A stretch of DNA of 64,000 bases from positions 992,001-1,056,000 of the forward strand of contig NBBA01000004.1 of the NCBI GenBank assembly GCA_002794785.1, written 5' to 3'. The position numbers and the translations under genes were made by a program. Of this stretch, positions 1 through 17,107 are shown piece after piece (the first letter of the stretch is position 1; the number at the start of each line of letters is the position of its first letter). The DNA comes from Coniferiporia sulphurascens. Taxonomy: Eukaryota > Basidiomycota > Agaricomycetes > Hymenochaetales > Hymenochaetaceae. Below the pieces are notes generated by a model. That model was not told the origin of the DNA and made no database searches. It worked only from the letters and a program-made list of their open reading frames with translations.

Positions 1-992
1 TCAGACGAGAAGAGTGAAATCGTACTTCTTGTTTAGCGGATCGCGTTCTTTTAACTTCTGAAGTACCCGAACCTCGATCTTGCTGGCATCGCGATACTTC
101 GGGATGGCGCGGATGATCTTAATCGCTACTCGCTTGTCATTCGTGGTATCAATAGCCTCAACGACTTTGCCAAAGGTGCCTTGACCTAGTAGTCGCACAG
201 TTCGATCTAGAGGCGAAAGTGGAGAGCGTCAATCGATTATGTGGGGGTAATGAAAGCACGCATAGCCCACATCTTCTGTATATGAGATCATTGGGCACGA
301 TGATGTAGTGGCCCTCTTTATCATCGCAAGAGGGGGCGCCCTTTGAGATCTGCCGTTATTACGGGGTCGGCTTAGCTGAGTCTTATCGCTTATGAATCAA
401 CAAGGAAGACACGTACATCGTCCGTGGTTGCGGCGCTGCCGCTTGCCCAAGCTTTACCAGGAGGCGCGAGCGGTTGCGCGTACTTTGTTCCGGCAATGGC
501 CTTCTTAGTCGAGATAGCTTTGTCGGACTCGGGGTCGCGTTTCCGCTTCTTTGGTGCTGGTGCTGATATACCGGAGGTTGAAGAAGTGCTGGCGCTGAGT
601 GCTTGCGCCTCGGCAGCTGCTCGGGCACGTGTGCGAATAGGGGCGTTGAAGAGCGGGGGCTGCATGGACATGGAGTAGCCGCCCGCGGCGGTGGACGAGC
701 TGACGGCGGGGGAAATAGTCGCTGGGGGCGGAGGGGTGTCCTCGATGACGATGACTTCGCGAAGTCTGCCATCATGGTCGACCTCCTGGACCTCGGAATA
801 CGAGACAGAGTACTGATGGGGGCGTTTTCGCTTGCGAGCGACGGGCGGGGTAGGCATGGGGAGCGGGAGGCCGCTCGCCGTCGGTGCAGCCCGGGACACG
901 GCGCCGTTGATGGCCTTATGAGGGTACGGAGCTCTGTGTGGATGCTGTGGTGTGTATTGCGGCGGAGCCAGCGGATGAATCGCTGACTGCAT
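1..992 (-). CDS. lkh1: LAMMER/CLK-type dual-specificity protein kinase, N-terminal part (cut by window edge)
   Basis: Exons read on the minus strand: 992-417, 349-271 and 206-26. A donor GTACGA at 25 leads into an intron that leaves the window, so most of the catalytic domain is missing. Phases agree across both introns (phase 0, then 1). The first exon is low complexity and basic (repeated KKRKR/RKRKRP), as in fungal LAMMER kinases. The second carries a short conserved lead-in (GHYIIVPNDLIYRRY) joined to the glycine loop LLGQGTFGKVVEA and the VAIKIIR lysine motif, followed by KYRDASKIEVRVLQKL. LAMMER kinases phosphorylate SR-type splicing factors and affect growth and stress responses; that role is family knowledge. 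The start is uncertain: 992 is used because upstream codons look like 5'UTR, but the frame stays open to 1211. It is transcribed away from the MYST gene. Confidence 0.85.
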
Positions 993-2208
993 CGTCGCTG
1001 TTGCTGCGTACGACGTGCTGGGCAAGATTTGGGGGCTGCAGGGGGGTATTGAAGGGACGAGAGAGAGTGGGCGACGACCTGTTGAGCACCAGCAAGTGAG
1101 CACTAAGAGGACTCCCACGGAATAGTAAATCTGGACAAACAACTGGGTCCGCCTGACGCATGCGATTCGGTGCTGTTTCATTTTCCCCCCAATCCGTTTT
1201 GTTACTTGCATAAAAAATGGTACATATTCCAGCTGCCTTGCTGGCTGTTCCTCTCATTTCATCTTTTTTAAATTTTAAATTTTATTGAGACATGTCGCAA
1301 GAAAGTCGCCTGGCGGGACGGGAGCTTTCCATTCTGCGCAAGTGGACCTAGCAATTGTTATATATATATATTACGAATCCTCCCCCAAACTTCTATCTTT
1401 CCCGGCATCGGCGGGTCAGAATCCATCGAAGTGACTCCGAAATGGAGGGTGTGACCGGCTTTGTGCGTGCGCCCTGTGGCATTAATATTATTGACTGTTG
1501 GCCCGCAACAGCCGGGCCACGCCTTTGATTTCACAGGTGTTCCTCCCAGTGCACAACAGCGAACTGGCAATAGACGACTGATGACTGCTAAGTGCTCGAG
1601 AGGCCGCGGAACTGCGAGAAAGACTCATAAATCGGGACGTCTTGCAGTTACTAAGCCTGTTCTAGGGTGGCCGGCCTTGGTCAAGAGGCTTACGCTAAGT
1701 ATATGATAGGTATAACTGTACTTAGGAGATGGATCGATTTGGATGTGGGAGCGCCTCCTAATTTTCGCAGGTGGCAATGCTGGTGGTCACCGGCTAATGC
1801 ACCCCAGCCGACGTGAGGCTCGTACCACATCCGTGCACGACGGGGGCGAAGGCTTTCCTCAGCCACGGTGATAAGCCAGGCCGAGTGGCGCTTGTACGGG
1901 TGCGAGGCGGGAAACCACCGCTTCTCTGCTGGGGGAGGGATTAAATGCGTGTTCTTCATACATATATTTCGGCATACTGCGACGATTGAGTCAGCCAGGG
2001 CGACCAGCCAGATACCACGTACCTTTTATGCGACCTCACGCCGCTCGCTCGATCCGACGAGCGGCGGAAACTCGGCATCCTGTTACTTCTGACAACAGGA
2101 GGCAAGCCCCCTTGTGAATGCGATTTGGGGAAGTAAACCCAAACGTGGTATTGCATACCCAAGTATTTCTTCTGCAAGCCTTAAATACACCGCAGAGCGC
2201 GTGCCTGC
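993..2208. other. Intergenic region upstream of the kinase
   Basis: About 1.2 kb upstream of the minus-strand kinase. No reading frame here has codon choice, splice sites or motifs that I can defend. A (TA)n run lies near 1361-1371 and AT-rich stretches near 1261-1290, which could be promoter DNA of the kinase. Small ORFs at 1461-1706 and 1690-1959 look like chance. Confidence 0.5.
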
Positions 2209-2565
2209 TCAATCAGAAAAACGATCCTCGGCTTGATGACCTGGGACTCGGGAGGCAATCATTGTCAGTGAACAAGGGAAGACTTCATAAAAGTGGAAAC
2301 CGCTTTCGTGGCCAGGATATGTTTGGACAATCGTGCCCGGCTGCCAGGGAGTTTGGCGAGTGGAAATTAGACGAGTTCTGGCCTCGAAGTCGGGGTTGGA
2401 AGCCGTGTAGCTCAGTACCAGTCCGCCTCTAACAGTTCTGCAGGCATCGAGTACGACGCCAACGTCTTCGGATTTCTGCGCGCGCAGTGATTCCATCAAA
2501 TGGACGAGAAGTAGGCGACCAAGGCTGGTACCATCACTGCCTTTATTACTCTCTGTCAGTACCAT
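2209..2565 (-). CDS. Hypothetical small ORF, 118 codons
   Basis: A single open frame on the minus strand in the gap between the kinase and the MYST gene. Codon choice is moderately C-rich at third positions, as in the real genes here. The protein has no signal peptide, membrane helix or motif I recognise. It could be a lone exon or chance; no neighbouring exon with matching phase was found. Its 5' end lies about 230 bases from the MYST start on the other strand. Confidence 0.25.
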   Translation of the reverse strand: MVLTESNKGSDGTSLGRLLLVHLMESLRAQKSEDVGVVLDACRTVRGGLVLSYTASNPDFEARTRLISTRQTPWQPGTIVQTYPGHESGFHFYEVFPCSLTMIASRVPGHQAEDRFSD

Positions 2566-2792
2566 TAAGGCTGCCTTTAGGCAGGTGGCTATATATTAGG
2601 ATTCCTATTACAAGCTATTAGATAAGAAACCCATATTTGGGCATACGTTTGCGCAAAGCCTACTACTGCGCCCCCAGTGGGCTCTCGCCAATACCGCTGC
2701 GCTTGTCTTCGTCGTCGCTCTTTCCACCACCGTTCACCTTGGGGGGCGTACTTGGACACTTCAACCAGCAGATCGCATATTTCTGATGCAAA

Positions 2793-7701
<4,909 letters not shown>

Positions 7702-8106
7702 TACAGTATTAACGTTTCTTTTCCAAGTGTTATCCCACCCACACTTGCCTCCAATCCTTTCTCTGTTTCTCACAGGCTTTACGATTTCCTTTATCGTCCT
7801 TCGTACACACTCAGTACATACATTATTCCTCCTGTTGCATTATCGTTTGTTCCGTCCGTCTACCTCTTTTTTCTTTCTGCGTGTATTGCCGCTCGCTGAC
7901 ATCGTTTGTAATGAATTAAACCTTCAAGAGTTTCCGAATTTGGACTTCCAGATAATAATACGACTAAAAATCCCTCATACAGTACTTACTGTAAGATATC
8001 GGTGCGTCCAAAGCGGATTTAGTCGAAAATACAACATGCGCATAAAGGCCCAGCTAGGCCTGGCTACCACGGTACATAACCAGAATTCCGTAATGGTCAT
8101 CGCGAT
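7702..8106. other. Tail-to-tail spacer
   Basis: About 400 bases between the stops of the convergent MYST and DUF6533 genes. It is T-rich and then AT-rich, which fits the 3'UTRs of both. I see no gene in it. Confidence 0.6.
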
Positions 8107-9976
8107 TCACGCCGAAGCCTTCAATTTCCTCAACGCGGTCATCTCATATGAAGTAAATCCCTTGTCATGCCCTTCGTTCTCGGTCGTCGTCGCACCTTCC
8201 GGTAGCGTCTGTCTCGTCTCGACCGCGCTGGAAAAGAAGGACACGTCGCTGGCGTTGGCGTTGGCGTTGGCGTTGGCGTTCCCGGACTCGCCACGACCGC
8301 GGAGATTCAGAAGTAGGCGATTTCCAATGACGCTGGACAGAGCGACGGTAAAACCGACCGGTATTTCAAGGACCGTGGTCTAGATGCAAACAATACTATA
8401 TCAATTCCAGGACGATAATATCGTAGGAGTGGACTTACGGGGCCAAGTATCCAGATCATGACGGTGGTAAAGTACGTTGCAAATATTCTAGCCATGAATT
8501 TGATAAACAGGCTGTCTCAATCTGCGGAAAAATGGAGGATTTTGTACACACGACGAAATATCCAACGCTGTCTCTTAGCAGGATCTCCAGAATATTCATG
8601 TTGTCACTAGGAGTTTCCTTCTCCGCCCACTCGCCCGTGACGTTGTACTGGCTTGTGCCCCGTTTCTTCCTGAGCAAGTGGATCTCATTGTCCCTATACG
8701 ACTTATACCCGCGCACGCAAGCAAGAGCACATAAGAGCGTTTCAAAGCAAAGGATTGGGATCCAGAACGCGTAGAAGTTGTTCAGGCTACTCAAGGTAAC
8801 ACAGAACTTCGTAGTGGGGATGAGGTTGGCGCTCGCTGATTGACGCAATGAGTCCACCCGAAACACGAGTGAGGAAAAGGCAGATCGAAATGGTGAGAGA
8901 GACTGACCATCAACGCCGTGAAGCACAGACCCCATGATCGTTGCAGAGGCTGCCATAGCCGCGATGAAAAACCCGACCATCAGAGCAAGTATCTTCTTGT
9001 TTCCATAGTAAAGCGCATACAGGCGGAGTTGAAGGATGGCTATGACAGTCCTAAACACCCAAGGCGAAGCGCACCTTTTTGTGTGAACTCACTTTCTGCT
9101 ATGGCACAAGCAACCAACCCGGTCCAGCCTTGCCACCTAAACCACACAAGGCCTATTTTTTAAATACTTCCCATCAGAAATGCGTAAGGTAGAGATGGAA
9201 GGATCTTACAGCTATGATTATGATTAGTGATGTGCTCTGGTACACGTTCGTGGAACATACAACTTTGTGTTCTAGCCCATAAATAGCCAGGTCGGCGACG
9301 AGATGGAAAAATTACGCACAGGATCCGTCAAAGCGGGACTGAATAATGCTGACGTAGTGTCATTCAATAACTCCGAAAAGTATGTACAATGCCAATGCAA
9401 ACGCACCATAATTGTTAAATCTACCCCAGGCGCCTTCAGATTATACAGACTTGAATATTCATGAAAGACTTACACGACGACAAAAAGGGTATAACATCGG
9501 TTCTGCGCCATGGGGGTGATTAAGTTCTCATTAATATTTCAGATTCGATCGGCATGCATACCATGAAAAATAAAACCTTTCCGATTGTCCACTTTGCTCT
9601 CTTCGGGAAATTATGTTGGCAATTAGAAGAACCTCTAATAAGCGAAAGAGGAAGTATACCCAGATGTAATCAATCTGACGAACTTGCGTCAGCATGACGT
9701 CCACCGCTGGAATATTTACCTCGATACTTGCCTCTTGGTTCAAAGTTAACACTAGGAATACGGGACTAAGAGTAACTACCGGGTGTACGTTATTATGAAC
9801 AGAACACTCTTACAATAATCATATACGATAATCGTGCTTGAGGCTACTGTTGAAGATCGTGTCAATCAGCTTCTGATGCGGCTAGGGTCGAAAGAAAGCG
9901 TACACTCAGAGTATCGCGTATTACGGAAGTCCTTAAGGATTGGGACGAGTACATCTACCAGGAGGGTGTCGGCCAT
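8107..9976 (-). CDS. DUF6533-type multi-pass membrane protein
   Basis: A multi-exon gene read on the minus strand. Exons read with confidence: 9976-9904 (MADTLLVDVLVPIL...), 9846-9814, from 9751, to 9660 (QIDYIW), 9600-9562 (KWTIGKVLFFM), 9502-9474, then pieces giving FNNYGA, SPALTDPV-like and WQGWTGLVACAIAE, then ILQLRLYALYYGNKK (from about 9034), ending with LFIKFMARIFATYF...ILGP (to 8439) and 8379-8107. The order IIVYDYLLTLNQE / DYIW..KWTIGKVLFF / NNY / WQGWTGL / LRLYALY is the signature of the DUF6533 family, which is abundant and functionally uncharacterised in Agaricomycetes. Seven hydrophobic segments are expected. The tail has an (Asn-Ala)4 run from a GTTGGC hexamer repeat at about 8252-8281. 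Exon borders between 9735-9690 and 9440-9080 are the least certain. Confidence 0.82.
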
Positions 9977-11849
9977 AGATAAGGGTGGGGAGGGTCCACT
10001 AAGAATGAGACGACTGGGGCGTGGGCTCAAGGAAACCGGCCGGGAAAAGGAGGGAGGCGCCTTATATGCGCATCTGGTCTCGATGACCGGTAGTGGTTCG
10101 AGGAGGGAACTTGTAAAAGGAGAATGTTCCATTGGATGAATACAGGCGCTTCGCCCATTAAACGGACCGGCACCATCTTGCTTTACAGTATTTTCACTTC
10201 AGACAACTGACGTCTGTGTACCCACATCCATATTAATCCTGGATGCTGAGCGAGCTATACTGTATATACGTCCCGGTATTTTTCAAGCAAGACTCGACGG
10301 TCTGTCCCTCTGAAGTCTGCAATGGTCCGACTTGAGTATCGGGCCGAGCCACTCGAGAAGCTGGCCGTCGTGATGTCGGTCGAAGAGCGGGGTTCCTAGT
10401 CTGCGCTTTGAGTAGCCTTAGGTCCATAACGAGTGCTTGTTCCGCTGTGGTCGGGTCCAATGCTTGATATAGTGGATAGTAATTGCCAACTTTGCGATGG
10501 CAAGAAGTTGAAAAAGAACTGTGACAGAGTCGTGACGATTTTACTAGGCGCTGCGGCAGTCATCGGCAATAAACTCGGTACTTCAGATCGTCAGGTACAC
10601 ACGCGTGCGGTTTCCAATTCGTCTCCCTTGCACTCTTCCCAGTTACTGCGACCAGACAGAGTCCGATTTATCATCTCCCTTATTTCCGCACTGCGAAACG
10701 AGCTATCATGCCACCAGATTCCCAACATACATATATCTTCTCATGACGGTGGGTATCAAAGTGAGCTTTTCTGCTTTGCAGCCTTGTTTTTTCGCATTCA
10801 ATGAAAGCGGTGACACTTCAAGGTTGTTTCATCCAGTTAGGTCGAGTAATTGCCGAAGCGCTCAACTTCGGACATCACTTAGGCCAAAAGCTTCCTCTTT
10901 CATTCACAAGGTTAAGATCTATGGGCTACAATGCACTGCCTCTCAAACGGTTTTTAGGTTTATCCACTACATCCGACACAGCTGGAATTCTTATGATTCT
11001 TCTTCCCAGATTGAGTTGAAGCAGTACCTTCTGCTAATGAAAAAAAAGTGGGCTACACTATTAAAGGATCTCGACGCCATCTTCTTCCTGTCCAGAGAAC
11101 CTGTTCATAATCCCAGGCGGACTTCGCTCGGTACAGCGTCGCGCAGGGGGATCTGAACCCTCCAATTTAGTTACGCAATCACCTCTTTTAGTTTGGCCCG
11201 GAACTTAAATTTCTCACGAAGAGTGGGTTCACAGCAACGATTCTCATCACTAATCGTGCCACGTTCTGTATAAAAATGACTGCGATTCCTGACTATACTG
11301 ATGATTTCACACAGCAAACCGCAACCGACCTTATACCGTTAGGAAATGTCGCTATCATCAAGGGGACACACTTAATGCACTCTACGACTTGTGGTCGTGT
11401 ATTCTCTTTAACTCTCCCAAACAGCAAAATTAAACCTGGTTTACTCGACCGATATCTTACCTTGTTAAAGAAACGACAAATCTCGCATTTTAGCATCCCC
11501 ACAGGCTCTGTACCTCCACGCCTTATACTGAAGAGAAAAAAGAAGAGGCTTGACCGAATCTCGATTTTACCAAAAACATTTCATACAATTCTCAGCATTT
11601 CTTCACCAAGGCCCGTGCGTACTCAGCTATACAATATGGTACAAGTAACATGGCACATCCGCCATGACTATCGGATTCTTTGAGCATAAATAGAAAAGGA
11701 CGACACGGGAACTGAGCTTACTCAAAAAGAAAACTACATGTTTACTTTGAAACTTCGCTCCTTGATGCTCTTCGTCCTCGCGTGTCAACGCTATTTCGTC
11801 TCTTGTGTTCTCTTTTTTCGGCTCTTTCTACACGAAGAGGAGACAGTGG
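9977..11849. other. Gene-sparse region
   Basis: About 1.9 kb with only frames of 70-185 codons that lack motifs and overlap on both strands (for example 10605-11156 and 11276-11683 on +). I found no convincing exon chains, RNA genes or terminal repeats. It may hold the promoter of the DUF6533 gene near 9977-10200. Confidence 0.45.
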
Positions 11850-12140
11850 TTAACACAGCATCGTCGGAAATGGGCTTAAGTGAACGGCACGCGGAAGGCG
11901 TATCTCCGGTGGAAAACAGAAACTCAATTTACCCTTTGCATCGCAAGCGGGACAGATGCCTGAGCGCTGCACGAAATTCGTGCAGTCATACTTGGACTCG
12001 CACTTCACGTACGCATCACAACCCTTGCTGCAACCAGCGCCGGGTTTGAGGATGTGGCCCTTGCACGCTTTCACCCCACAATGGTGATTGTAGTTCGCGT
12101 TATTCCGGACCATATTGTTTCCGGGAAAGGGCCGAGTCAA
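11850..12140 (-). CDS. Small cysteine-rich protein, no signal peptide
   Basis: A 96-codon ORF; the likelier start is the inner methionine at 12113 (MVRNNANYNHHC). It has eight cysteines within about 46 residues, spaced C-x4-C-x10-C-x3-C-x5-C-x5-C-x9-C-x2-C, with flanking histidines. This could bind metal or form disulfides. No leader peptide is visible. A TATAAA box on the minus strand lies at about 12159-12164. A donor-like AAG/GTAAAT follows the last CxxC motif and an acceptor TTAAG lies near 11881, so the true C-terminus may be spliced and differ from the ORF end. I do not recognise a named family. Dense cysteines with gene-like codons make chance less likely. Confidence 0.5.
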   Translation of the reverse strand: MTRPFPGNNMVRNNANYNHHCGVKACKGHILKPGAGCSKGCDAYVKCESKYDCTNFVQRSGICPACDAKGKLSFCFPPEIRLPRAVHLSPFPTMLC

Positions 12141-13387
12141 AGGGGGAGCTCGTCTCCTTTATAGCGGAGGGAAGTGGTACAGGGAGCAGGTTTAAACAAA
12201 GGATTGAAGAGGTCGAAAGTGAGCGGGACAATGACAATCCCCAGTGTGGGCAGCTAACCGATACCACTTTATAGCTACGCGTTCCTTACAGAAGGAATGA
12301 GATGAGCGCCAGGATGTCTCCGAAGCGCCCTGAGGCTGTCTAGTGGTGATGGATGGAAATTGAAGGTGCGGTGAGTGCTACAGCCACGCCGTACTAGGAA
12401 AGGGTCCTCGAACGTGATAGAATGTGATGGCCAGGTGGTTAAGCAGCCTCGCGGCAATGCCCGTGCTGTAGGTGGACGAACCAGATATTTTTTATGTACC
12501 GCTATCGAGCACATAGCCATATTGGCGGGAGTTGCGATATAACGAACACCAGCCTCTTTTCTGTGAGTACCATACATGCGCGCCAAACAAATCGCCGAAC
12601 TTTCTTACTTATTTCAATATTTTAAATTAAGCATGTGCTACTGACACGTTTTAGAACACCCCAGAATATATAAAAAGCCGGCCTTGCTTCTGCTGTCCTA
12701 GGATTGCGGCATAATCACAGCTCGGGCTCCGTCTAGCCGCTCTATCGGAACCACGGATGAACTTGCCGAACCGCAGCGTTGTTCAAATGGGCATTCAAAG
12801 CATGTTTTAATCAAGGCGGTGTGAGAAGCGCCCGTTCTTTCTTTCTTTTCTCCCCGTGAGTTCGTTTCATTCGTCCTTGTCCGGAAAAAGGCACTGAGTA
12901 GTGAAAATGACTGCTTTGAATCTTAGGTGCCAGAAACTAATAGTACGGCTCTTAAGTGGCCGTGTACCATAAATTTACTAAACGGCCCAGGCCCATCGTT
13001 CACATCTAACTTACTGATATTGAATGGCGCTGCTGAGCAGGAATCAGCATTTTGGAACTGGAAATTGCCGCTTGACGCGCCTCAGCGACCGAATTATTAA
13101 GTACCACTGAGGAGATAGGGTCCAGGTTGAAGGAGCATAGACACCCAGTAGAACACAGTAGAACACAGTTTTTAAGGCTCCTCGGCCGACTGTGAATTCG
13201 ATTCACATCGACTCGTATATACCAATAAGGTTTGCTGTAATGGAAGGACGAGTTTATAATACAATACTATCTAAAGTCTTCATTTAGTTATCAAAATTAC
13301 AATGAATCCGGGATCAGCTGAGGACCTGACCACCGCTTCTCACATGAACACAGCCTCAACGTAGTCCCTCCCACCTCTTACGTCTCG
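12141..13387. other. Gene-sparse region
   Basis: About 1.2 kb without a supported gene. A strong TATATAAAA lies near 12666, about 90 bases before a 17-codon ORF at about 12756 that has no recognisable features. The minus-strand frames 12275-12586 and 13006-13206 show no motif. Confidence 0.45.
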
Positions 13388-15553
13388 TCAAACTAGATCC
13401 ACCTGTTCACTGCCCGCCTCTCCTTCACCTTCATCGCTTGTTAATAAGGGACTCGCCACCGCCATCGGCACAGCAGGTCCCCAGAACGCAAGAGAAGCCG
13501 GATCGGCGACGGCCCCATCATCAGTGGCGACAACGCGTCCACGTCCGTCTGTCACAAAGCTTTGTCCACCGCTCCGCCTACCCGGACATGGTGCTGTGCC
13601 GCTGTGTGTCTTCGCACGACGTAGTGCGGGCTCCCTGTGAATGTCGGTCTTAATCCGTGACTCATGGTCGCGGGGGATGGGGTCCTCGTCTCTTGTAGGG
13701 ATGGCGATTGTCGGTGGAGTGTGGCTCTCGTCTGCCTCGTCCTGTCCAGCGACTATACGCGGCTCGTCCGATGTCGTAATGCTGCGTACCCCCAGTACTG
13801 GCTCGGGATCGGGTAAGTCCGAATCCGAATCGGCGTCTGAGTCCAAATAGATAATCTGAGGCTGGTCTATGCCATCGAGAAAACTGTGGGACGACCACAC
13901 CGGGGCCGACTCTGCCCTTGGTGGTAAGTCGCTAGAACGATCTTCAAATCTGAATGGATCAGATGTGTCTTCAGGTGTCCTGTTTCCGGAATTCGCAATC
14001 TCCAAACCTTCATCTGTCCTCCAAGTGAACGATGAACGGGTAGCATGGCGGTGAGCCTCTGGTCTAGAGGCCTCGTGCAGCTCACGCATCGAGCCACCAT
14101 CCACATCATCCCTTTCGTCTGATAATAAATGATGGTCCATAAATGCTCGTGTAAGAGGAAGAGGCGAAAGCCTTGAGGTAAATGGAGATACATATGTATC
14201 CTCCGGGGTTGCCAAAATGGAAGGTCCCGGAGGCGGGTGGGTTACCTCAGCGGCATCATCCACCGATGAGCCTGAGCTCACTAAAGCATCCTCTAAACTT
14301 GACATAACATCGTCGACCTAAAGACCGAGCACAAAATTAGCATGGCAATGCACACAAAAAGTCCATTGTCGTGAACGTACAAGACGGCTAATAAAGTTCA
14401 TTCCCGTGTTCCCATCATCGGATTCGTTGCTCGGTGGAACAAGATGAAGCGACTCAAGACGGCTTCGGAGATCCGATAATGTTTGAATAACGTTACCCTC
14501 CGCCCGAAACGATCGCATTAAAGAGAAGGGATCAATGAGTGGCACATCCCTTGAGCGGACACGGTCTCGCGTCATCTTTAATAAAAAATTATCTGTATAA
14601 GTGAAGATAAGACAATATACGAAAAAAAACCGGCGTACACTCATGTAGTGATCAGCGCCGTGGGGGAATACATAAGGGGTACCGTCAGCCTCCTTGTGTT
14701 GGTAGAAGCAGTCTCTGCCAAAAGGGCAGGTCCTCCTTCCTGGGACAGAACGTTCAAAATATCTGACAAAAGGAATATTATAAAAGTCATATACCTTGCA
14801 CGTAGGGAATGGAGTTAACGTACTTGCACGGGACGCGGGCCATACTAGCCTTATACTGGGCGATCGTTACTGCCTTCAGAGGATCGCCGCTGGGGTAGAA
14901 CACGCTCGATGGTGTCACGAAATTCGATGAAGCTCGACAGTAAGGACATTTCTTTGTATTCCCTGAGTCAATGATGTCTGGCGATTTGCCCGTTGGATCT
15001 CTCCAGCCTCGCAAGCACTGTAAAGACGGTCGTAAGTTGACGAAACGATGAAATCGAGGTGCCCACAAACCTCCAAACAGCAAATATGACTACACCCCTC
15101 TGAGGTAGGACTCGTCAGGATGAGAGCAGACCGTGAAGTGAAGTCAAGGAGGACGAACCTAGCAAACCATATGTGACTGGTTTCTCCTGACATATGCAGC
15201 ACACAGAGTCCTCCTCATCTTGTCCTTCCGATGGCAGGAGCGAATGTGTAGCAGAAGTTCCCGCTTCTGACCGAGCTGCAGCACGTGTGCTTCCACCGTG
15301 GCCGAACCAGCACTTATCACCATGTCTGCAGAATCCTTTCGCGATGATTCAGCCAAATCCAAGCGCAAGGAGGATGTACGAAAAGCACGATACCCGCTGC
15401 GAAGAACTTGCACGTTTTGCTCTTATCATAAGGAGACAACGTCTCGCCTTCGCCATGGAGAAACTTGCACGTGTCGCCATTGAGACAGCCTCTCCTCGAC
15501 CTGAAGTACTTGCATATACCCCGCGGTTTCGAGGTACTAGGCCGTTGACTCAT
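13388..15553 (-). CDS. Makorin-like CCCH zinc-finger and RING protein, probable E3 ubiquitin ligase
   Basis: Seven exons: 15553-15394, 15335-15159, 15099-15071, 15017-14824, 14762-14641, 14592-14381, 14317-13388 (607 codons plus stop, phases consistent). Two N-terminal CCCH fingers (CKYFRSRRGCLNGDTCKFLH and CKFFAAGFCRHGDKCWFGH) are followed by a C3HC4 RING (CCICQEK...GCSHICCLECLRGW...CPYCRA) and a third CCCH-like finger (CKYF...TCPFGRDCFYQH, with a somewhat long first spacing). This order is that of Makorin RNA-binding E3 ligases, which couple RNA binding to ubiquitin transfer. The last 300 residues are acidic, Ser/Asp-rich and predicted disordered, with no known domain. The RING is split over three exons, one only 29 bases long. 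The start MSQRPSTSK is the first ATG before the first finger. Confidence 0.88.
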
Positions 15554-16844
15554 CGTCCCCTACCTTCTCCAAGTCTGAATCCAAAGTGCCAGCGGGCCAA
15601 AGGAATTGGTTGAGAGATTGCGGTGGTCGAGGACAACTTACTCTGCCACGATTCCACCGCGAAGCGGCTACTAATGCAGCAACCATGATCGACCAGTGGC
15701 AGTGCTGCCGTGAAAAAGTAGTACCTCATTAGTAAACGACAACGTGAACTTCAAGTCTTCTACCAACTCAATATTCCTTTATTAACCGCCCTTATGAAGT
15801 CGGCATCCGGATAATTCAAAGCAGAAAGCTCGATAGACTCCCGAGTCAAGCCGCGAACTCGAATGAAGACCATCAACAAATACACAGCAGAGCCCGGCGC
15901 CGGTCCCACTCAGGCTCAGGCTGCTTCCATGCCGTCCGGATTCCTTGAAACTTGCATTTGATCGTGACACCCCAAAGCAATTTTCCCCGAGAGATTCGTG
16001 CCCTCATGGGTTACCCAGTGGATCGAAGGATTTTATAACATCAATGGGCACCGCTCATGTGTGCGCCAATAGCCGACTTCTTGTTACAAATTCTGGACTA
16101 CTCTCTAAAGATTTGTCACTGGCTACGTCCGTTCCGGTGATGCACTTGGCGAGATTTTTACTATCTTTGCGGTTTTTATGGGTTCCAGGACTTCTTTCCT
16201 TCTAGCCACCTGCGGAAGCATGTTAAACATGTATTTACCGATTAAAAGTTATCAGCCAAACGAGCCCTAGGTACGTATCGCCTAGAAATTTTCGGACAAG
16301 CATAATGGACCGAGACATTTTAGGAAATAACCGGGGATTACAGTAATGATCCGTTCACGTCTGGAAACAGTTAATCGTCCAGTGCTCTATGCTTTCAATC
16401 CAAGTTTAAATCACATTACCCTGAACTCATGGTCGTTGCTTTTTCGCATCTCTTGGAACGGCTGCGCTTGCGTGATGTTACTCTGCTACACCTAATAATC
16501 ACAGAGTTTTTCTGATTAGATCCTTCATCTCATGGCAACTATCACTGGGAAGTCCTCGCTCCGGGGAATCTCGGTTTGACAATCTACCTTTAACCGAGAG
16601 TTTATGGTTGCTTTCATAACCGCCTTCGTGCTCGCACCGGACAAGATTGCGCAGCTTCGTTGCCTATAAAGTCGAAGACCAATGTCTGACCCCCAGCTTT
16701 CGCCCTCTCCCGAATCTGCTGAAGGTTCAATCACCAGCAAGAAGAGAGGAGAAGCGATCTGTAATTGCCCCTTCTACTAACATGCAAGCCTCCAGTGAAT
16801 TGCTTACTCCAACCGCGTACTGACCTGACTCTCCTAGTCTTAAC
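15554..16844. other. Intergenic region
   Basis: About 1.3 kb between the divergent Makorin-like gene and secreted mini-protein 1. No exon chain can be supported. TATAAA at about 16664 lies about 180 bases before the mini-protein ATG and could be its promoter. Confidence 0.5.
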
Positions 16845-17107
16845 ATGCTTCGTTACGCCGCTTTCCTTCTCGCTACGATCTGTCTCGTGGCTAACGCGGC
16901 GCCGATGCCAGTCCCAAAGGTTCGCACTTCTTGCCGTCTACCCTTGCAATTCTGGAAAACGAATATTCTACACCCCAGGTTGATAGTATCAACACAAATA
17001 TTCAAAAGTCTCGGGGACTGGATTACGATATCAACAGATTCGAAGGAGGTGTTAACGGTATTCCCGAAGCGGTGGGCGAATTTTGCGGCGAAATACGCCT
17101 CTGCTGA
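16845..17107 (+). CDS. Secreted mini-protein 1 with C-terminal Cys pair (67 aa)
   Basis: Two exons, 16845-16919 and 16979-17107, separated by a 59-base GT-AG phase-0 intron. Exon 1 encodes a classic signal peptide (MLRYAAFLLATICLVANA) and a short APMPVPK stub. Exon 2 adds 42 residues. The mature chain has exactly two cysteines, both at the very end (EFCGEIRLC, C-x5-C, last residue Cys), preceded by RFEGGVNG. Expected fate is secretion, perhaps proteolytic release of the tail as a disulfide loop; that is inference. The architecture matches the genes at 25073, 26553 and 38278, and the GGVxG stretch is shared with 25073. No known family recognised. Confidence 0.68.

Noticed and set aside
2405..2450. 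TAGCTCAGT element resembling a tRNA D-arm
   Set aside because: No T-arm or acceptor stem follows; the surrounding sequence fits no cloverleaf.
8252..8281. GTTGGC hexamer repeat as a CRISPR-like or regulatory array
   Set aside because: It is contiguous and in frame within the DUF6533 gene, coding for (Asn-Ala) repeats.
11120..11220. tRNA-like T-loop (GGTTCAGATCC on the minus strand near 11150)
   Set aside because: No matching acceptor stem, D-arm or anticodon arm in the 70-100 bases on the expected side.
11850..12140. Hydrophobin
   Set aside because: No signal peptide and no CC pairs in the hydrophobin order.
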